From assembly GCA_019118445.1 (NCBI GenBank), contig DWYY01000112.1, positions 1 to 35,850 on the forward strand: 35,850 bases of DNA, given 5' to 3'. This document shows positions 7,655 to 16,241 of this stretch, one piece after another. The position numbers and the translations under genes were made by a program. Within the stretch, counting starts at the first letter, position 1; the number at the start of each line of letters is the position of its first letter. Under the pieces are notes generated by a model. It was not told the DNA's origin, did no database searches, and saw nothing but the letters and a program-made list of their open reading frames with translations. This DNA comes from Candidatus Eisenbergiella merdipullorum (GTDB taxonomy: Bacteria; Bacillota; Clostridia; Lachnospirales; Lachnospiraceae).

Positions 7655-8593
7655 ATGAGAAGTGTTACAAAAAACGGTACTGTGTCCGCAAAGCGTACAG
7701 TCCGGGAAAAGTGGAGGTATGTGATCAAGAACTGGCAGCTTTATCTGTTCTTTCTGCTGCCGGGACTGCTTCTGACCATTATTTTCAAGTATATCCCGAT
7801 GGGCGGAGTGCTGATCGCGTTTGAGGACTATAACGTGATCAAGGGAGTGTTCGGAAGCCCGTGGGTGGGGCTGGAATATTTCCGGAGATTCCTTTCTTCG
7901 CCGGATTTTATGAGCTATCTCTTAAATACGCTGAAACTGAGCGTCTATGGGCTGCTCTGGGGATTCCCGGTGCCGATCATCCTGGCACTTCTGCTGAATC
8001 AGATCAGAAGGACCGGGGTCCGCAAGAAGATCCAGCTTCTGATCTATGCGCCGAACTTCATCTCGGTCATCGTGCTCTGCGGTATGGTCCGGATGTTCCT
8101 TTCTCCGGTGGGGCCGCTGAATTCCCTGCTCGGGATCAGCACCAACTGGATGACGATGCCGGAAGCGTTTAGGACCATCTATATCGCCAGCGGCATCTGG
8201 CAGACGGCAGGCTGGTCCTCCATCATGTATACGGCGGCCCTCGCCAATGCCAGCAAGGACCTGGAGGAAGCGGCCATTGTGGATGGCGCGAACATCCTGC
8301 AGCAGATCTGGTATGTGGAGCTGCCCGCCATCAAGAACATCATCGTGATCCAGTTCATCCTGCAGGCGGGCAATATCATGAGCATCGGTTTTGAAAAGGC
8401 TTATGCGCTGCAGACGGATATGAATCTTCCGGCTTCCGAGATCCTGTCCACTTATGTGTATAAGATCGGTCTGCTGAACGGCGACTATGGATACTCGACC
8501 GCGGTGGGGCTTTTTAATTCGGTGATCAATGTCATTCTCCTTGTCCTGGTCAATTGGGTGGTAAAGAAGCTGAATGACGGAGAAGGACTGTAG
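7655..8593 (+). CDS. Sugar ABC transporter permease 1 (CUT1, LplB/YtcP type)
   Basis: 312 residues from the ATG at 7655, chosen because GAGGAGGA ends 10 nt upstream. Codons upstream to 7538 are open but lack an SD and overlap the promoter. Basic N-terminus, then about six membrane helices (first Y-L-F-F-L-L-P-G-L-L-L). The binding-protein-dependent permease EAA loop that contacts the ATPase is E-E-A-A-I-V-D-G-A-N-I-L-Q-Q-I-W-Y-V-E-L-P near residue 205. The early K-Y-I-P-M-G-G-V segment is typical of LplB-like permeases that pair with lipoprotein LipO-type binding proteins. First gene of the repressed operon; partner permease follows after 11 bp. No ATPase gene is present in the window. Confidence 0.93.
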   Translation: MRSVTKNGTVSAKRTVREKWRYVIKNWQLYLFFLLPGLLLTIIFKYIPMGGVLIAFEDYNVIKGVFGSPWVGLEYFRRFLSSPDFMSYLLNTLKLSVYGLLWGFPVPIILALLLNQIRRTGVRKKIQLLIYAPNFISVIVLCGMVRMFLSPVGPLNSLLGISTNWMTMPEAFRTIYIASGIWQTAGWSSIMYTAALANASKDLEEAAIVDGANILQQIWYVELPAIKNIIVIQFILQAGNIMSIGFEKAYALQTDMNLPASEILSTYVYKIGLLNGDYGYSTAVGLFNSVINVILLVLVNWVVKKLNDGEGL

Positions 8594-8604
8594 GAGGGAT
8601 TGTC

Positions 8605-9501
8605 ATGGAAAATAGAAGAAAAATGAAGCTCGGCGTATCCGACCGGATCATCCTGACCGTGGGTTATACGCTGCTCGGACTGTTTGTGCTGATCATTGTG
8701 GTCCCGCTTCTCTATGTGGTGATGGCCTCGTTCATGGACCCCAATGTCCTGAACAATCAGGGCCTCAGCTTCCATGTGAAGGACTGGACGCTGGACGCGT
8801 ACAGAAGGGTGCTGGAGAACGGGATGATCTGGCGCGGATTTGCGAACTCCCTGTTCTATTCCGCGGCTTTTACGGTGATCTCCGTATTTGTCACGCTGCT
8901 GGCAGCCTATCCCATGTCGAAGAAGGAGTTTGTGGGAAGACAGTTTTTTAATATGATCTTTATCATCACCATGTTTTTCGGGGGCGGGCTGATCCCCACC
9001 TTCATCCTGATCAATAACCTGCACATGGTGAATACCATATGGGCGATCCTGATCCCGGGAGCGTTCAACGTCTGGAACATGATCCTGGCGAGGACCTATT
9101 ATCAGTCCATCCCCAAGGATCTGCGGGAAGCGTCTGAGATTGACGGCGCTAATGAGATCCAGCACTTTTTCAAGATCATGATGCCGGTGTGCACGCCGAT
9201 CATCGCCGTTCTGGCTCTCTGGTCCTTTGTGGGCATGTGGAACAGCTATTTTGACGCCATGATCTATCTGAACGACGCGAACCTGCAGCCCCTGCAGCTG
9301 GTGCTGCGTTCCATCCTGGTGCAGAATACGCCTCAGCCCGGGATGATCGCCGACATCCAGAGCACGGCGGAGATGGCGAAGGTGGCGGAGCTTCTGAAAT
9401 ATGCGACGATCGTGGTATCCAGCCTCCCGCTTCTGATCATGTATCCGTTCTTCCAGAAATATTTCGATAACGGGATCATGGTCGGATCCATCAAGGGATG
9501 A
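8605..9501 (+). CDS. Sugar ABC transporter permease 2 (CUT1, YtcP type)
   Basis: 298 residues, second permease of the pair in the inner membrane. SD AGGAGG 7 nt before ATG. About six membrane helices, first at residues 15-40 (T-V-G-Y-T-L-L-G-L-F-V-L). The ATPase-coupling EAA loop reads R-E-A-S-E-I-D-G-A-N-E-I-Q-H-F-F-K-I-M-M-P near residue 175, followed by V-C-T-P-I-I-A-V. The C-terminus Y-P-F-F-Q-K-Y-F-D-N-G-I-M-V-G-S-I-K-G is characteristic of YtcP-like CUT1 permeases. It sits 11 bp after permease 1 and 72 bp before the binding protein; together they import an oligosaccharide, probably a fructoside given the GH32 enzyme downstream. Confidence 0.94.
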   Translation: MENRRKMKLGVSDRIILTVGYTLLGLFVLIIVVPLLYVVMASFMDPNVLNNQGLSFHVKDWTLDAYRRVLENGMIWRGFANSLFYSAAFTVISVFVTLLAAYPMSKKEFVGRQFFNMIFIITMFFGGGLIPTFILINNLHMVNTIWAILIPGAFNVWNMILARTYYQSIPKDLREASEIDGANEIQHFFKIMMPVCTPIIAVLALWSFVGMWNSYFDAMIYLNDANLQPLQLVLRSILVQNTPQPGMIADIQSTAEMAKVAELLKYATIVVSSLPLLIMYPFFQKYFDNGIMVGSIKG

Positions 9502-9573
9502 CGGACACCGGAGAAACCTACAGACTATCAGGATTTCAGGCCGCGCTGCGGCAGAAATGGAATGGAGATTGAT

Positions 9574-11247
9574 ATGAGAAAAAGAGGAGTACGTCTGACA
9601 GCACTGATCCTGTCTGCGGTCTGTGCGCTTTCCCTGGCAGGATGCGGGAGAGAAGATGCGCTGAACGCGGAGATCGATCCGGATACCCCCATTGAAGAGG
9701 TAACGTTCCCGCTGGCGGAGACAAAGGAGCTTTCCTTTATCACCAGCGCCCCGGCAACGACGACGCAGGAGCCGAACGATAAACTGATCTTCCAGAGGCT
9801 GGAAGCGCAGACAAATGTGCACATTGACTGGACCTGTTTTGTGGACGACCAGTTTGCGGATAAGAAAAATCTGGCTCTTGCCCAGTTCGGAAACCTTCCC
9901 GACGGGCTGTTCAATGCGGGAATGAGCGATTATGACCTGCTGCGCTATGCAAAGCAAGGGATCATCATCCCTCTGGAAAATCTGATCGACAAGTATATGC
10001 CGAACCTGCAAGCTGTTTTTGAAAAATATCCGGAATACCGGACGATGTGTACCGCGCCGGACGGACATATCTATTCCTTCCCTTGGATCGAACAGCTCGG
10101 CGAGGGAAAGGAAGCGATCCAGGCGATCGGAGGCATTCCCTACATCAATAAAAAGTGGCTTGATTTCCTGGGCCTGGAAGTGCCGGATACGGTTGACGGG
10201 CTGGAACAGGTACTGATCGCCTTCCGGGATAACGCCGACCGGATCCAGCAGGAATTCCAGATCGAAGGCAGCGTGATCCCCATGTCCTTCATCATCAACA
10301 ACGGAGACCAGGATCCCGCTTTCCTGATCAACGGCTTTGGCGAAGGCTATGGCGATACGCCGGATCACTTCGCCGTGACCGATGAGGGCGAGGTCATCTA
10401 CACGGCGGTGCAGGAAGGCTATAAGGAAGGTATCCAGTGGCTTCACGGGCTTGTGGAAGAAAATCTGGTGGACCCGGAAGCATTTACGCAGGAATGGTCC
10501 ACCTATGTGGCAAAGGGAAAGAACCACAGATACGGGCTCTGCTTCACCTGGGATATCGCCAATATCGACAATTATGAAGACTATGTAATGCTCCCTGCCC
10601 TGGCAGGGCCGGAGGGCCTGAAGAATATCACCAGGCAGAACAACAGCGAAACCAGCGGCTTTGACAGAGGACGCTGTGTGCTGACCACGAGCTGCCGGAA
10701 TACGGCGCTGGCAGCCGCATGGATCGATCAGATGTATGCGCCGCTCCAGTCCGTCCAGAACAACTGGGGGACCTACGGCGAAGAAGGCAAGCCGAATATC
10801 TTTGAAATGAGCACCAACGCGGAGGGAGGGCCGATGCTGAAGCATTTGAGCCTGGAAGGCGAGTCTCCTGTCGAGGTGCGTCAGGCACAGTCCGTAAACG
10901 GCCCGCTTGCGGTGCTGAATGATTACTACGACGTTTATGTGACACAGCCTGACGACGCGAAATGGCGTCTGGACAATATGCACGAGATTTATCTGGACGA
11001 TATGCACAGCAAATATGTCTATCCGAATGTGTTCATGAGCATCGACGATACCAACCTGGTATCCCAGTACGATACGGATATCAAGAAATACGCGGATCAG
11101 AAGAAGGCGGACTGGATCCTGAACGGCGGCATCGAAGAGGAATGGGATGAATACCTGCAGAAAATGGAAGAATACGGCCTCTCCGACTATCTTGCCATCA
11201 AGCAGAAATATTTTGACCAGTATCAGGAATCCATGAACGCAGGCTGA
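9574..11247 (+). CDS. Extracellular sugar-binding lipoprotein (ABC SBP family 1)
   Basis: 557 residues from the ATG at 9574 (GGAG 6 nt upstream). An in-frame ATG at 9562 would add 4 residues. Lipoprotein signal peptide: basic MRKRG, hydrophobic L-T-A-L-I-L-S-A-V-C-A-L-S, lipobox L-A-G-C with the lipid-modified Cys at residue 24. An acidic linker follows. The mature part is long like LipO-type binding proteins and is rich in aromatic residues (for example D-W-T-C-F-V-D-D, Y-S-F-P-W-I-E-Q-L), usual for sugar stacking. Anchored outside the membrane, it delivers substrate to the two permeases. GH32 begins 15 bp after its stop. Identity as SBP is firm; ligand is inferred to be a fructose-containing oligosaccharide. 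Confidence 0.93.
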   Translation: MRKRGVRLTALILSAVCALSLAGCGREDALNAEIDPDTPIEEVTFPLAETKELSFITSAPATTTQEPNDKLIFQRLEAQTNVHIDWTCFVDDQFADKKNLALAQFGNLPDGLFNAGMSDYDLLRYAKQGIIIPLENLIDKYMPNLQAVFEKYPEYRTMCTAPDGHIYSFPWIEQLGEGKEAIQAIGGIPYINKKWLDFLGLEVPDTVDGLEQVLIAFRDNADRIQQEFQIEGSVIPMSFIINNGDQDPAFLINGFGEGYGDTPDHFAVTDEGEVIYTAVQEGYKEGIQWLHGLVEENLVDPEAFTQEWSTYVAKGKNHRYGLCFTWDIANIDNYEDYVMLPALAGPEGLKNITRQNNSETSGFDRGRCVLTTSCRNTALAAAWIDQMYAPLQSVQNNWGTYGEEGKPNIFEMSTNAEGGPMLKHLSLEGESPVEVRQAQSVNGPLAVLNDYYDVYVTQPDDAKWRLDNMHEIYLDDMHSKYVYPNVFMSIDDTNLVSQYDTDIKKYADQKKADWILNGGIEEEWDEYLQKMEEYGLSDYLAIKQKYFDQYQESMNAG

Positions 11248-11262
11248 CTGAGGAGGAAACAA

Positions 11263-12792
11263 ATGAGCAGTGAAAAACTGAATCGGGCAAGAGAATATGA
11301 AAAAAGGGAAGCTGTGCTGGTCCCTGAAGAACAGCGTCCGGCCTTCCACCTGTCCGTGCCGACAGGCTGGATGAACGATCCCAACGGCTTCTCTTTCTTC
11401 CAGGGCTGGTATCATCTTTTTTTTCAGTATAATCCTTATGGCACCGGATGGGACGCGATGCATTGGGGACATGCCCGGACACAGGACCTTATCCGCTGGG
11501 AATATCTGCCCGCCGCGCTCGCTCCAGATGAGGATTACGATTCGTTCGGTGTGTTCTCTGGAAGCGCCATAGAGGAAGACGGAAAGCATGTCCTGCTTTA
11601 CACGGGCGTTTCGGAAAAAGAGGACGCGGACGGGAAAAAAGAAGTGAGACAGGTTCAGTGCCTGGCCGTCGGCGATGGAGTGGATTATGAAAAAATTCCG
11701 GAAAATCCTGTCATTGACGCTTCCCTTCTGCCGGAAGGAAGCAGCAGGGAGGATTTCCGGGATCCTAAACTCTGGAAGGAGGACGGCATCTTTTATGCCG
11801 TTGCGGGCAGCAGGGCTGCGGACGGAAGCGGACAGATCGCGCTGTTTTCCTCCGAAGACCTGAAAAACTGGAAATTCGTCACCATTCTGGATCGTTCCGA
11901 AAACCGGATCGGAAGGATGTGGGAATGTCCGGACTTTTTCCCGGCAGAAATGCAGGCGACAGGGTCGCAGGCGCCGGAAGCTCAGGCGACACAGCCGCCG
12001 GAGGAAAATACTAGGGTCCTGATCATTTCCCCGCAGGATGTGATGGCAAAATGGCCGGAGCTGCACAATGGAAACAACGCGCTGTTTTTGATCGGCGACT
12101 ATGAGAAAAAGAACCATGTCTTCCGCAGGCATACGGTCCAGTCGGCGGACTATGGCCTGGATTATTATGCCCCGCAGACCGTGGAAGCGCCGGACGGCCG
12201 CAGGATACTGATCGCCTGGATGAAATCCTGGGATACCAATATCTTTCCGGAGGGCTACACCTGGAACGGCATGATGACCGTCCCCAGAGAGGTGACGGTC
12301 CGGGACGGAAGAGTTCTGCAGAATCCGGTCCGCGAGCTGGAACAGTACCACGGAGAACCCGTCTGCGTGGAACAGAAGCACGTCCATGAACCTGTTTCAT
12401 TTCCCGGCATCAACGGAAGGACGGCTGATCTGCAGGTGGAGATCGAGGGAAGGGGCTTCGGGAAATTCACCGTTTCCCTTGCCAAAAACGGCAGGTGGCA
12501 TACGGACCTCATCTACGATGAGGAAAGCGGGGTCCTGACCTTTGACCGCACCTGTTCCGGCCTGCGCAGAGATGTGGTCTGCTCAAGGAGCATGCCTGTC
12601 CCCAAGAAGGACGGAAAAGTACGTCTGCGCATCCTGCTGGACAAATATTCCGTGGAAGTCTTCGCAAACGACGGAGAGTGCGTGATGACCAGCCTTATCA
12701 CAACACCGCAGGAAGCGGATGGGATCTGCTTCTCCAGTGAAAATGGAGTGCAGGCGGATATCCGGATGTATCCGATCGAAATATCCCGGTAA
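11263..12792 (+). CDS. GH32 beta-fructofuranosidase (sucrose/FOS hydrolase)
   Basis: 509 residues, cytoplasmic (no signal peptide). SD GGAGGAAACAA before ATG. The five-bladed propeller carries all three catalytic motifs: W-M-N-D-P-N-G with nucleophile D39, F-R-D-P with transition-state stabiliser D167, and W-E-C-P with acid/base E221. The C-terminal beta sandwich follows from about residue 370 (F-G-K-F-T-V-S-L) and the usual S-V-E-V-F-A-N-D-G near 465. It cleaves terminal beta-fructose from sucrose, sucrose-6-phosphate or fructo-oligosaccharides. The cytoplasmic location after an ABC importer favours unphosphorylated short fructans or sucrose. Oddity: residues about 231-250 form a Gln/Ala/Pro insert encoded by a 15-nt tandem repeat right after the W-E-C-P motif. 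Confidence 0.95.
   Translation: MSSEKLNRAREYEKREAVLVPEEQRPAFHLSVPTGWMNDPNGFSFFQGWYHLFFQYNPYGTGWDAMHWGHARTQDLIRWEYLPAALAPDEDYDSFGVFSGSAIEEDGKHVLLYTGVSEKEDADGKKEVRQVQCLAVGDGVDYEKIPENPVIDASLLPEGSSREDFRDPKLWKEDGIFYAVAGSRAADGSGQIALFSSEDLKNWKFVTILDRSENRIGRMWECPDFFPAEMQATGSQAPEAQATQPPEENTRVLIISPQDVMAKWPELHNGNNALFLIGDYEKKNHVFRRHTVQSADYGLDYYAPQTVEAPDGRRILIAWMKSWDTNIFPEGYTWNGMMTVPREVTVRDGRVLQNPVRELEQYHGEPVCVEQKHVHEPVSFPGINGRTADLQVEIEGRGFGKFTVSLAKNGRWHTDLIYDEESGVLTFDRTCSGLRRDVVCSRSMPVPKKDGKVRLRILLDKYSVEVFANDGECVMTSLITTPQEADGICFSSENGVQADIRMYPIEISR
11953..11997 (+). repeat. 15-nt tandem repeat inside GH32 gene
   Basis: Three units starting CAGGCG at 11953, 11968 and 11983, each 15 nt. They encode Q-A-T-G-S, Q-A-P-E-A and Q-A-T-Q-P, an in-frame low-complexity loop in an otherwise conserved enzyme. 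Confidence 0.75.
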
Positions 12793-12817
12793 AAAAGAGA
12801 AAACGTTTGTCAAAAGG

Positions 12818-12854
12818 AAACCGGCGTACCTGTTCATAAGGGTATGCCGGTTTT
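12818..12854 (+). terminator. Terminator after GH32 operon
   Basis: Stem AACCGGCGTACC / GGTATGCCGGTT (one G-T pair) with a 10 nt loop, ending in a short run TTTT. It closes the permease-SBP-GH32 unit; the T run is short so some read-through into the GH35 gene is possible. Confidence 0.65.
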
Positions 12855-12875
12855 GACATGAATTTGGTTTTTGGC

Positions 12876-12904
12876 TGGATATCGGCAGGGGAGCATAGTA
12901 TAAT
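12876..12904 (+). promoter_or_regulatory. Probable promoter of GH35-ROK kinase unit
   Basis: Perfect TATAAT at 12899-12904, 17 nt spacer, weak -35 TGGATA at 12876-12881 (4 of 6). The -10 lies 49 nt before the GH35 start codon. Confidence 0.5.
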
Positions 12905-12953
12905 AGCATTTACAATGAAGCATATGAAAATTGACTGACAGAAAGGAAGGACT

Positions 12954-14699
12954 ATGCTTACTTACAGAGGAAATGATTTTTATCTCAACGATCGGAAATT
13001 CAGGATCCTGTCAGGGGCTGTCCACTACTTCCGGATGCCGGAAGAAAAGTGGAAGGACATCATCCACAAAGCAAAGCTGATGGGGCTGAACACGGTGGAA
13101 ACCTACATCCCGTGGAACGTCCATGAGCCGGAGCGGGGAAAATACTGTTTTGAAGGGATGTACGATCTCTGCGCTTTCCTGGACGCGGTGAAAGAGGAAG
13201 AGATGTATGCCATCGTGAGGCCGAGCCCTTACATCTGCGCGGAATGGGAATTCGGCGGTCTTCCCGCCTGGCTTTTAAAGGATGAGAACATCCGCCTCAG
13301 ATGTATGGATGAGACATATCTCGAAGCCGTGTCAGACTGGTATGAGAAGCTGATCCCTATGCTTGCCGCATATACCATGGAAAATGGCGGGCCCATCATA
13401 GCGGCCCAGATCGAGAACGAATATGGCAGCTATGGAAACGACCATAACTATATCAACTGGATGAAGAAAAAGATGGAATCCCTCGGGCTGAAAAACACCT
13501 TCCTTTTTACCGCGGACGGGCCGGAAGATTTCATGCTGCAGGGCGGAAGCCTGCCAGGCGTGTTTAAGGCAGTGAACTTCGGGAGCAATGCGGCGGAGGC
13601 ATACGAAACGGTAAAACGTTATCAGCCGGACGCTCCTTTCTTCTGCGGGGAATTCTGGAACGGCTGGTTCAACCACTGGGGCGAGCCGGACATGAGCAGG
13701 GAGCGGAGCGACGAGGACTGCGTGAAAGAGCTGGAAGAGATCCTGAAGCGGAACGGTTCGGTCAATCTGTATATGTTCTATGGTGGGACCAGTTTCGGCT
13801 TCATGGCGGGCGCAAATATGGACGCGTGGGAAAAGAAATACCAGCCGGATACGACCAGCTATGATTATGGAGCTCCTCTGGATGAGAGCGGAAATATCAC
13901 GGAAAAGTATCTGATGATGAGGGAATGCATTTCCCGGTATGCCCCTGTCCCGGACGAGGAGCTTCCGCTGGCCGCGCCGGCGAAAAACTATGGGGAATAT
14001 GAGCCGGCAGGCAGCGTGAGCCTGTTTGACTGCCTGGAGCAGATCGGCGACAAGCATCTTTCTCCAGTGCCGTACAGCATGGAGCATTTTGGCCAGAGCT
14101 GCGGTTATATTCTGTACCGGACCAGGATAGAAGGGCCGCGGGCGGAAATGCCCGTCGTCCTGCAGGAAGTGAGAGACAGGGCGCAGGTATTTGCGGACGG
14201 AAAGCTCCTTGGAGTGATCGACCGGGATCATGACCAGAAGCTTCCTCTTGAAGTAAAAGGGAAAGAGGTACGGCTGGATGTGCTGGTGGAAAATCTGGGA
14301 AGGATCAATTACGGCCCGTATATGAAGGACAGAAAAGGGATATCGGAAGGGATCCGCCATGGCCAGCAGTTCCAGTTTGGATATGAGATTTACTGCCTTC
14401 CGATGGAGCATCTGGAAAAACTCCGCTTCCATGAGCCGGAGAAGCATGCGGAACCTGCTTTCTATCAATTCAGCGTCAGCATTGACGAGTGTCTTGACAC
14501 TTATCTGGATATGGGCGGCTGGACAAAGGGATTTGTAGCTGTGAACGGTTTTCTGCTTGGACGCTACTGGAACGCGGGACCGCAGACGGCGCTGTATCTG
14601 CCTAAGGAGCTGCTTAGAAAAGGAGAGAACAGCATTCTCGTATTTGAAGAAGAAGAGAGCGGGAAGCGGCTGGTTTTTGCTGAAAAAAGGCCGGAATGA
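12954..14699 (+). CDS. GH35 beta-galactosidase
   Basis: 581 residues, cytoplasmic. SD AAGGAAGG before ATG. The (beta/alpha)8 domain covers about residues 1-320: S-G-A-V-H-Y-F-R at 20-27, N-T-V-E-T-Y-I-P-W-N-V-H-E-P at 46-59, Q-I-E-N-E-Y-G-S-Y with acid/base E156, and C-G-E-F-W-N-G-W-F-N-H-W-G with nucleophile E233. Two beta domains follow, with the G-R-Y-W-N-A-G-P-Q jelly-roll motif near residue 538 common to GH35. The family removes terminal beta-galactose. The 581-residue length is typical of bacterial intracellular members. Placed between GH32 and a ROK kinase, it suggests that the locus handles mixed galactose and fructose glycans, or simply that two catabolic units share a site. Confidence 0.95.
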   Translation: MLTYRGNDFYLNDRKFRILSGAVHYFRMPEEKWKDIIHKAKLMGLNTVETYIPWNVHEPERGKYCFEGMYDLCAFLDAVKEEEMYAIVRPSPYICAEWEFGGLPAWLLKDENIRLRCMDETYLEAVSDWYEKLIPMLAAYTMENGGPIIAAQIENEYGSYGNDHNYINWMKKKMESLGLKNTFLFTADGPEDFMLQGGSLPGVFKAVNFGSNAAEAYETVKRYQPDAPFFCGEFWNGWFNHWGEPDMSRERSDEDCVKELEEILKRNGSVNLYMFYGGTSFGFMAGANMDAWEKKYQPDTTSYDYGAPLDESGNITEKYLMMRECISRYAPVPDEELPLAAPAKNYGEYEPAGSVSLFDCLEQIGDKHLSPVPYSMEHFGQSCGYILYRTRIEGPRAEMPVVLQEVRDRAQVFADGKLLGVIDRDHDQKLPLEVKGKEVRLDVLVENLGRINYGPYMKDRKGISEGIRHGQQFQFGYEIYCLPMEHLEKLRFHEPEKHAEPAFYQFSVSIDECLDTYLDMGGWTKGFVAVNGFLLGRYWNAGPQTALYLPKELLRKGENSILVFEEEESGKRLVFAEKRPE

Positions 14700-14755
14700 T
14701 CGTCATGCTGCAGCAAAAGCAGCTTATTGGAAAATATTCTTACAGGGAGGAAAAG

Positions 14756-15700
14756 ATGTACGAAATTGGAATCGATATGGGAGGAACACACACGGCGGTC
14801 GGGTTGGTGGAAGGCCTGACGCTGAAGGACCGGGTGGAATTTGCCACGGATACGGAGCAGGGGGCAGACCCGTATATCGGGGAGCTGGCGGAAAATATTT
14901 CCGCCCTGCTTGGAAAAAACCGCCTGAAAATGGAAGATATTTCCGGCATCGGTATGGGCGTTCCGGGAAGCTTCAATGCCCAGACCGGGATGATCGAGTA
15001 TGCGAACAATCTGAGTTTTTCCGACGTTCCCTTCCGGGACATGCTGGAAGCGAAGCTCCAGAAAACTGTGCTGATCGACAATGATGCCAACCTGGCGGCG
15101 TGGGGCGAATATCTGCTGAGCAAAAGCAGCGCTCCTTCCTTTATCATGGTCACTCTGGGAACCGGGATCGGCTGCGGGATCGTGCTGGACGGGAAGCTCT
15201 ATCGCGGCGTGAACTTTGCCGAAGGGGAGATCGGGCATATGACTATCCGTTACGACGGCATTGACTGCAACTGCGGCAGAAAGGGCTGTTTTGAGGCTTA
15301 CGCTTCCGCGTCAGCGCTGGTGAAGCGTGCGGCGGAAGCGGCAGAGGCGTATCCGGACAGCCTGCTGAATGACCTCGTGGAAGGCGATGTCTCCCGGATG
15401 AACGGCAGGCTGTTTTTCCAGGCGGTGCGTGAAAAAGACGAAACAGCCCTCGCGGTCCGCGACGCCTATGCGCGGTTTCTGGCGGAAGGACTCACCAACC
15501 TCATCAATCTGCTGCAGCCCGTGGAACTGGTCATCGGCGGCGGCATCAGCGGGGCGGCGGAGCTGTTTCTGCCCCAGGTGCAGGAACGCATCGCGCAGAT
15601 GGTCTATTCCAGGGCGTCAAAGGTGCAGACGCTGCTGCGTCCGGCAAGATTCGGAAACGACGCCGGGATCGTGGGCGCAGCGAGACTGGGGGATATGTGA
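14756..15700 (+). CDS. ROK family sugar kinase (glucokinase/fructokinase-like)
   Basis: 314 residues from the ATG at 14756, with GGGAGGAAAAG just upstream; codons further upstream overlap the GH35 end. Phosphate-binding loop D-M-G-G-T-H-T-A-V at residues 7-15, catalytic Asp in D-N-D-A-N-L-A (D110), T-L-G-T-G-I-G-C-G near 133-141, and the ROK zinc site H161 with C171-N-C173-x4-C178 in C-N-C-G-R-K-G-C-F-E. The C-terminal G-G-G-I-S closes the fold. It has no DNA-binding domain, so it is a kinase and not a repressor. It would phosphorylate the hexose released by GH35 or GH32 with ATP. A 56 bp gap from GH35 implies one transcript. Confidence 0.92.
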   Translation: MYEIGIDMGGTHTAVGLVEGLTLKDRVEFATDTEQGADPYIGELAENISALLGKNRLKMEDISGIGMGVPGSFNAQTGMIEYANNLSFSDVPFRDMLEAKLQKTVLIDNDANLAAWGEYLLSKSSAPSFIMVTLGTGIGCGIVLDGKLYRGVNFAEGEIGHMTIRYDGIDCNCGRKGCFEAYASASALVKRAAEAAEAYPDSLLNDLVEGDVSRMNGRLFFQAVREKDETALAVRDAYARFLAEGLTNLINLLQPVELVIGGGISGAAELFLPQVQERIAQMVYSRASKVQTLLRPARFGNDAGIVGAARLGDM

Positions 15701-15839
15701 CAGCGGCAACGACATTGCCGGAATTGCCGGAAGTGCTCAGCGCGATCAGACAATCGCCTTTACGGCCGTAGCCATATAGCTGCTGAGCAAAAATCATGTC
15801 TCCTACGATATGTTCCGCATCGGATGCGCTTCCCCCATT
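15701..15839 (-). pseudogene. SIS-domain phosphosugar isomerase remnant
   Basis: Reading the minus strand gives N-G-G-S-A-S-D-A-E-H-I-V-G-D-M, then F-A-Q-Q-L-Y-G-Y-G-R-K-G-D-C-L-I-A-L-S-T-S-G-N-S-G-N-V-V-A-A. These are two conserved blocks of GmhA-like SIS proteins, the substrate-phosphate loop (N-G-G-S-A) and the S-T-S-G-N-S motif. In intact proteins about 40-50 residues separate them; here they are joined, so there is an internal deletion, and both ends of the gene are gone. The remnant abuts the stop codon of the ROK kinase. Too short to fold; a dead fragment. Confidence 0.8.
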
Positions 15840-15867
15840 CTGCTTTCGCGCATAAACCGGTTCCGGG

Positions 15868-16189
15868 ATGGAAGGATATTGTGGACAGCGCGAACGCAAA
15901 GGATACCCTTGCTATCGCGGTGATGGATGAATTTTGTACCTATATTTCTTATGCATTGATCAATATGTTAGATCTTTTGAATATTTCAGTTTTGATCATA
16001 GGATATGATTCTTCTGGAGGTGGCCGCGTCATAAAAGAAATGCTCCGTACAAAGCTTTCCCATTCTCTGCAGTCTGTAAATTATGATAATATTACAGTAA
16101 TGCATTCTTCCTTCAATGGAGATGCGCCTCTGATCGGATCAATCGCATTTGCGGCGGATAAAATTTTTTCGCTGCAGGAAAAGCTGTAA
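15868..16189 (+). pseudogene. C-terminal fragment of a ROK family repressor
   Basis: From about W-K-D-I-V-D-S-A-N-A-K-D onward the frame reads like the last ~105 residues of a NagC/XylR-type ROK protein: L-A-I-A-V-M-D-E-F, Y-A-L-I-N-M-L-D-L-L-N-I-S-V-L-I-I-G-Y, then the end A-P-L-I-G-S-I-A-F-A-A-D-K-I-F. The winged helix, ATP-loop region and zinc motif are all missing and no ribosome site precedes the first ATG (15824). It is AT-richer than its neighbours. It directly follows the SIS fragment on the opposite strand, so a deletion or rearrangement joined remains of two genes. Translation of a short product cannot be excluded. Confidence 0.75.
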
Positions 16190-16241
16190 GAAGGCTTCGT
16201 TAAATCTATGTGAAACTTTCTTTAAGATTTTATGTAGTTTG

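Noticed and set aside
8485-12387. Very long open frame (1300 codons) on the minus strand opposite the transporter-SBP-GH32 genes
   Set aside because: It is antisense to four strongly supported genes, has no SD, no recognisable domain and an amino-acid mix (His, Arg, Phe, Ile rich) typical of the mirror frame of GC-rich codons.
12797-12812. cre-like (CcpA) site GAAAACGTTTGTC
   Set aside because: It lies after the GH32 stop codon and misses the flanking consensus bases; possible roadblock but too weak to call.
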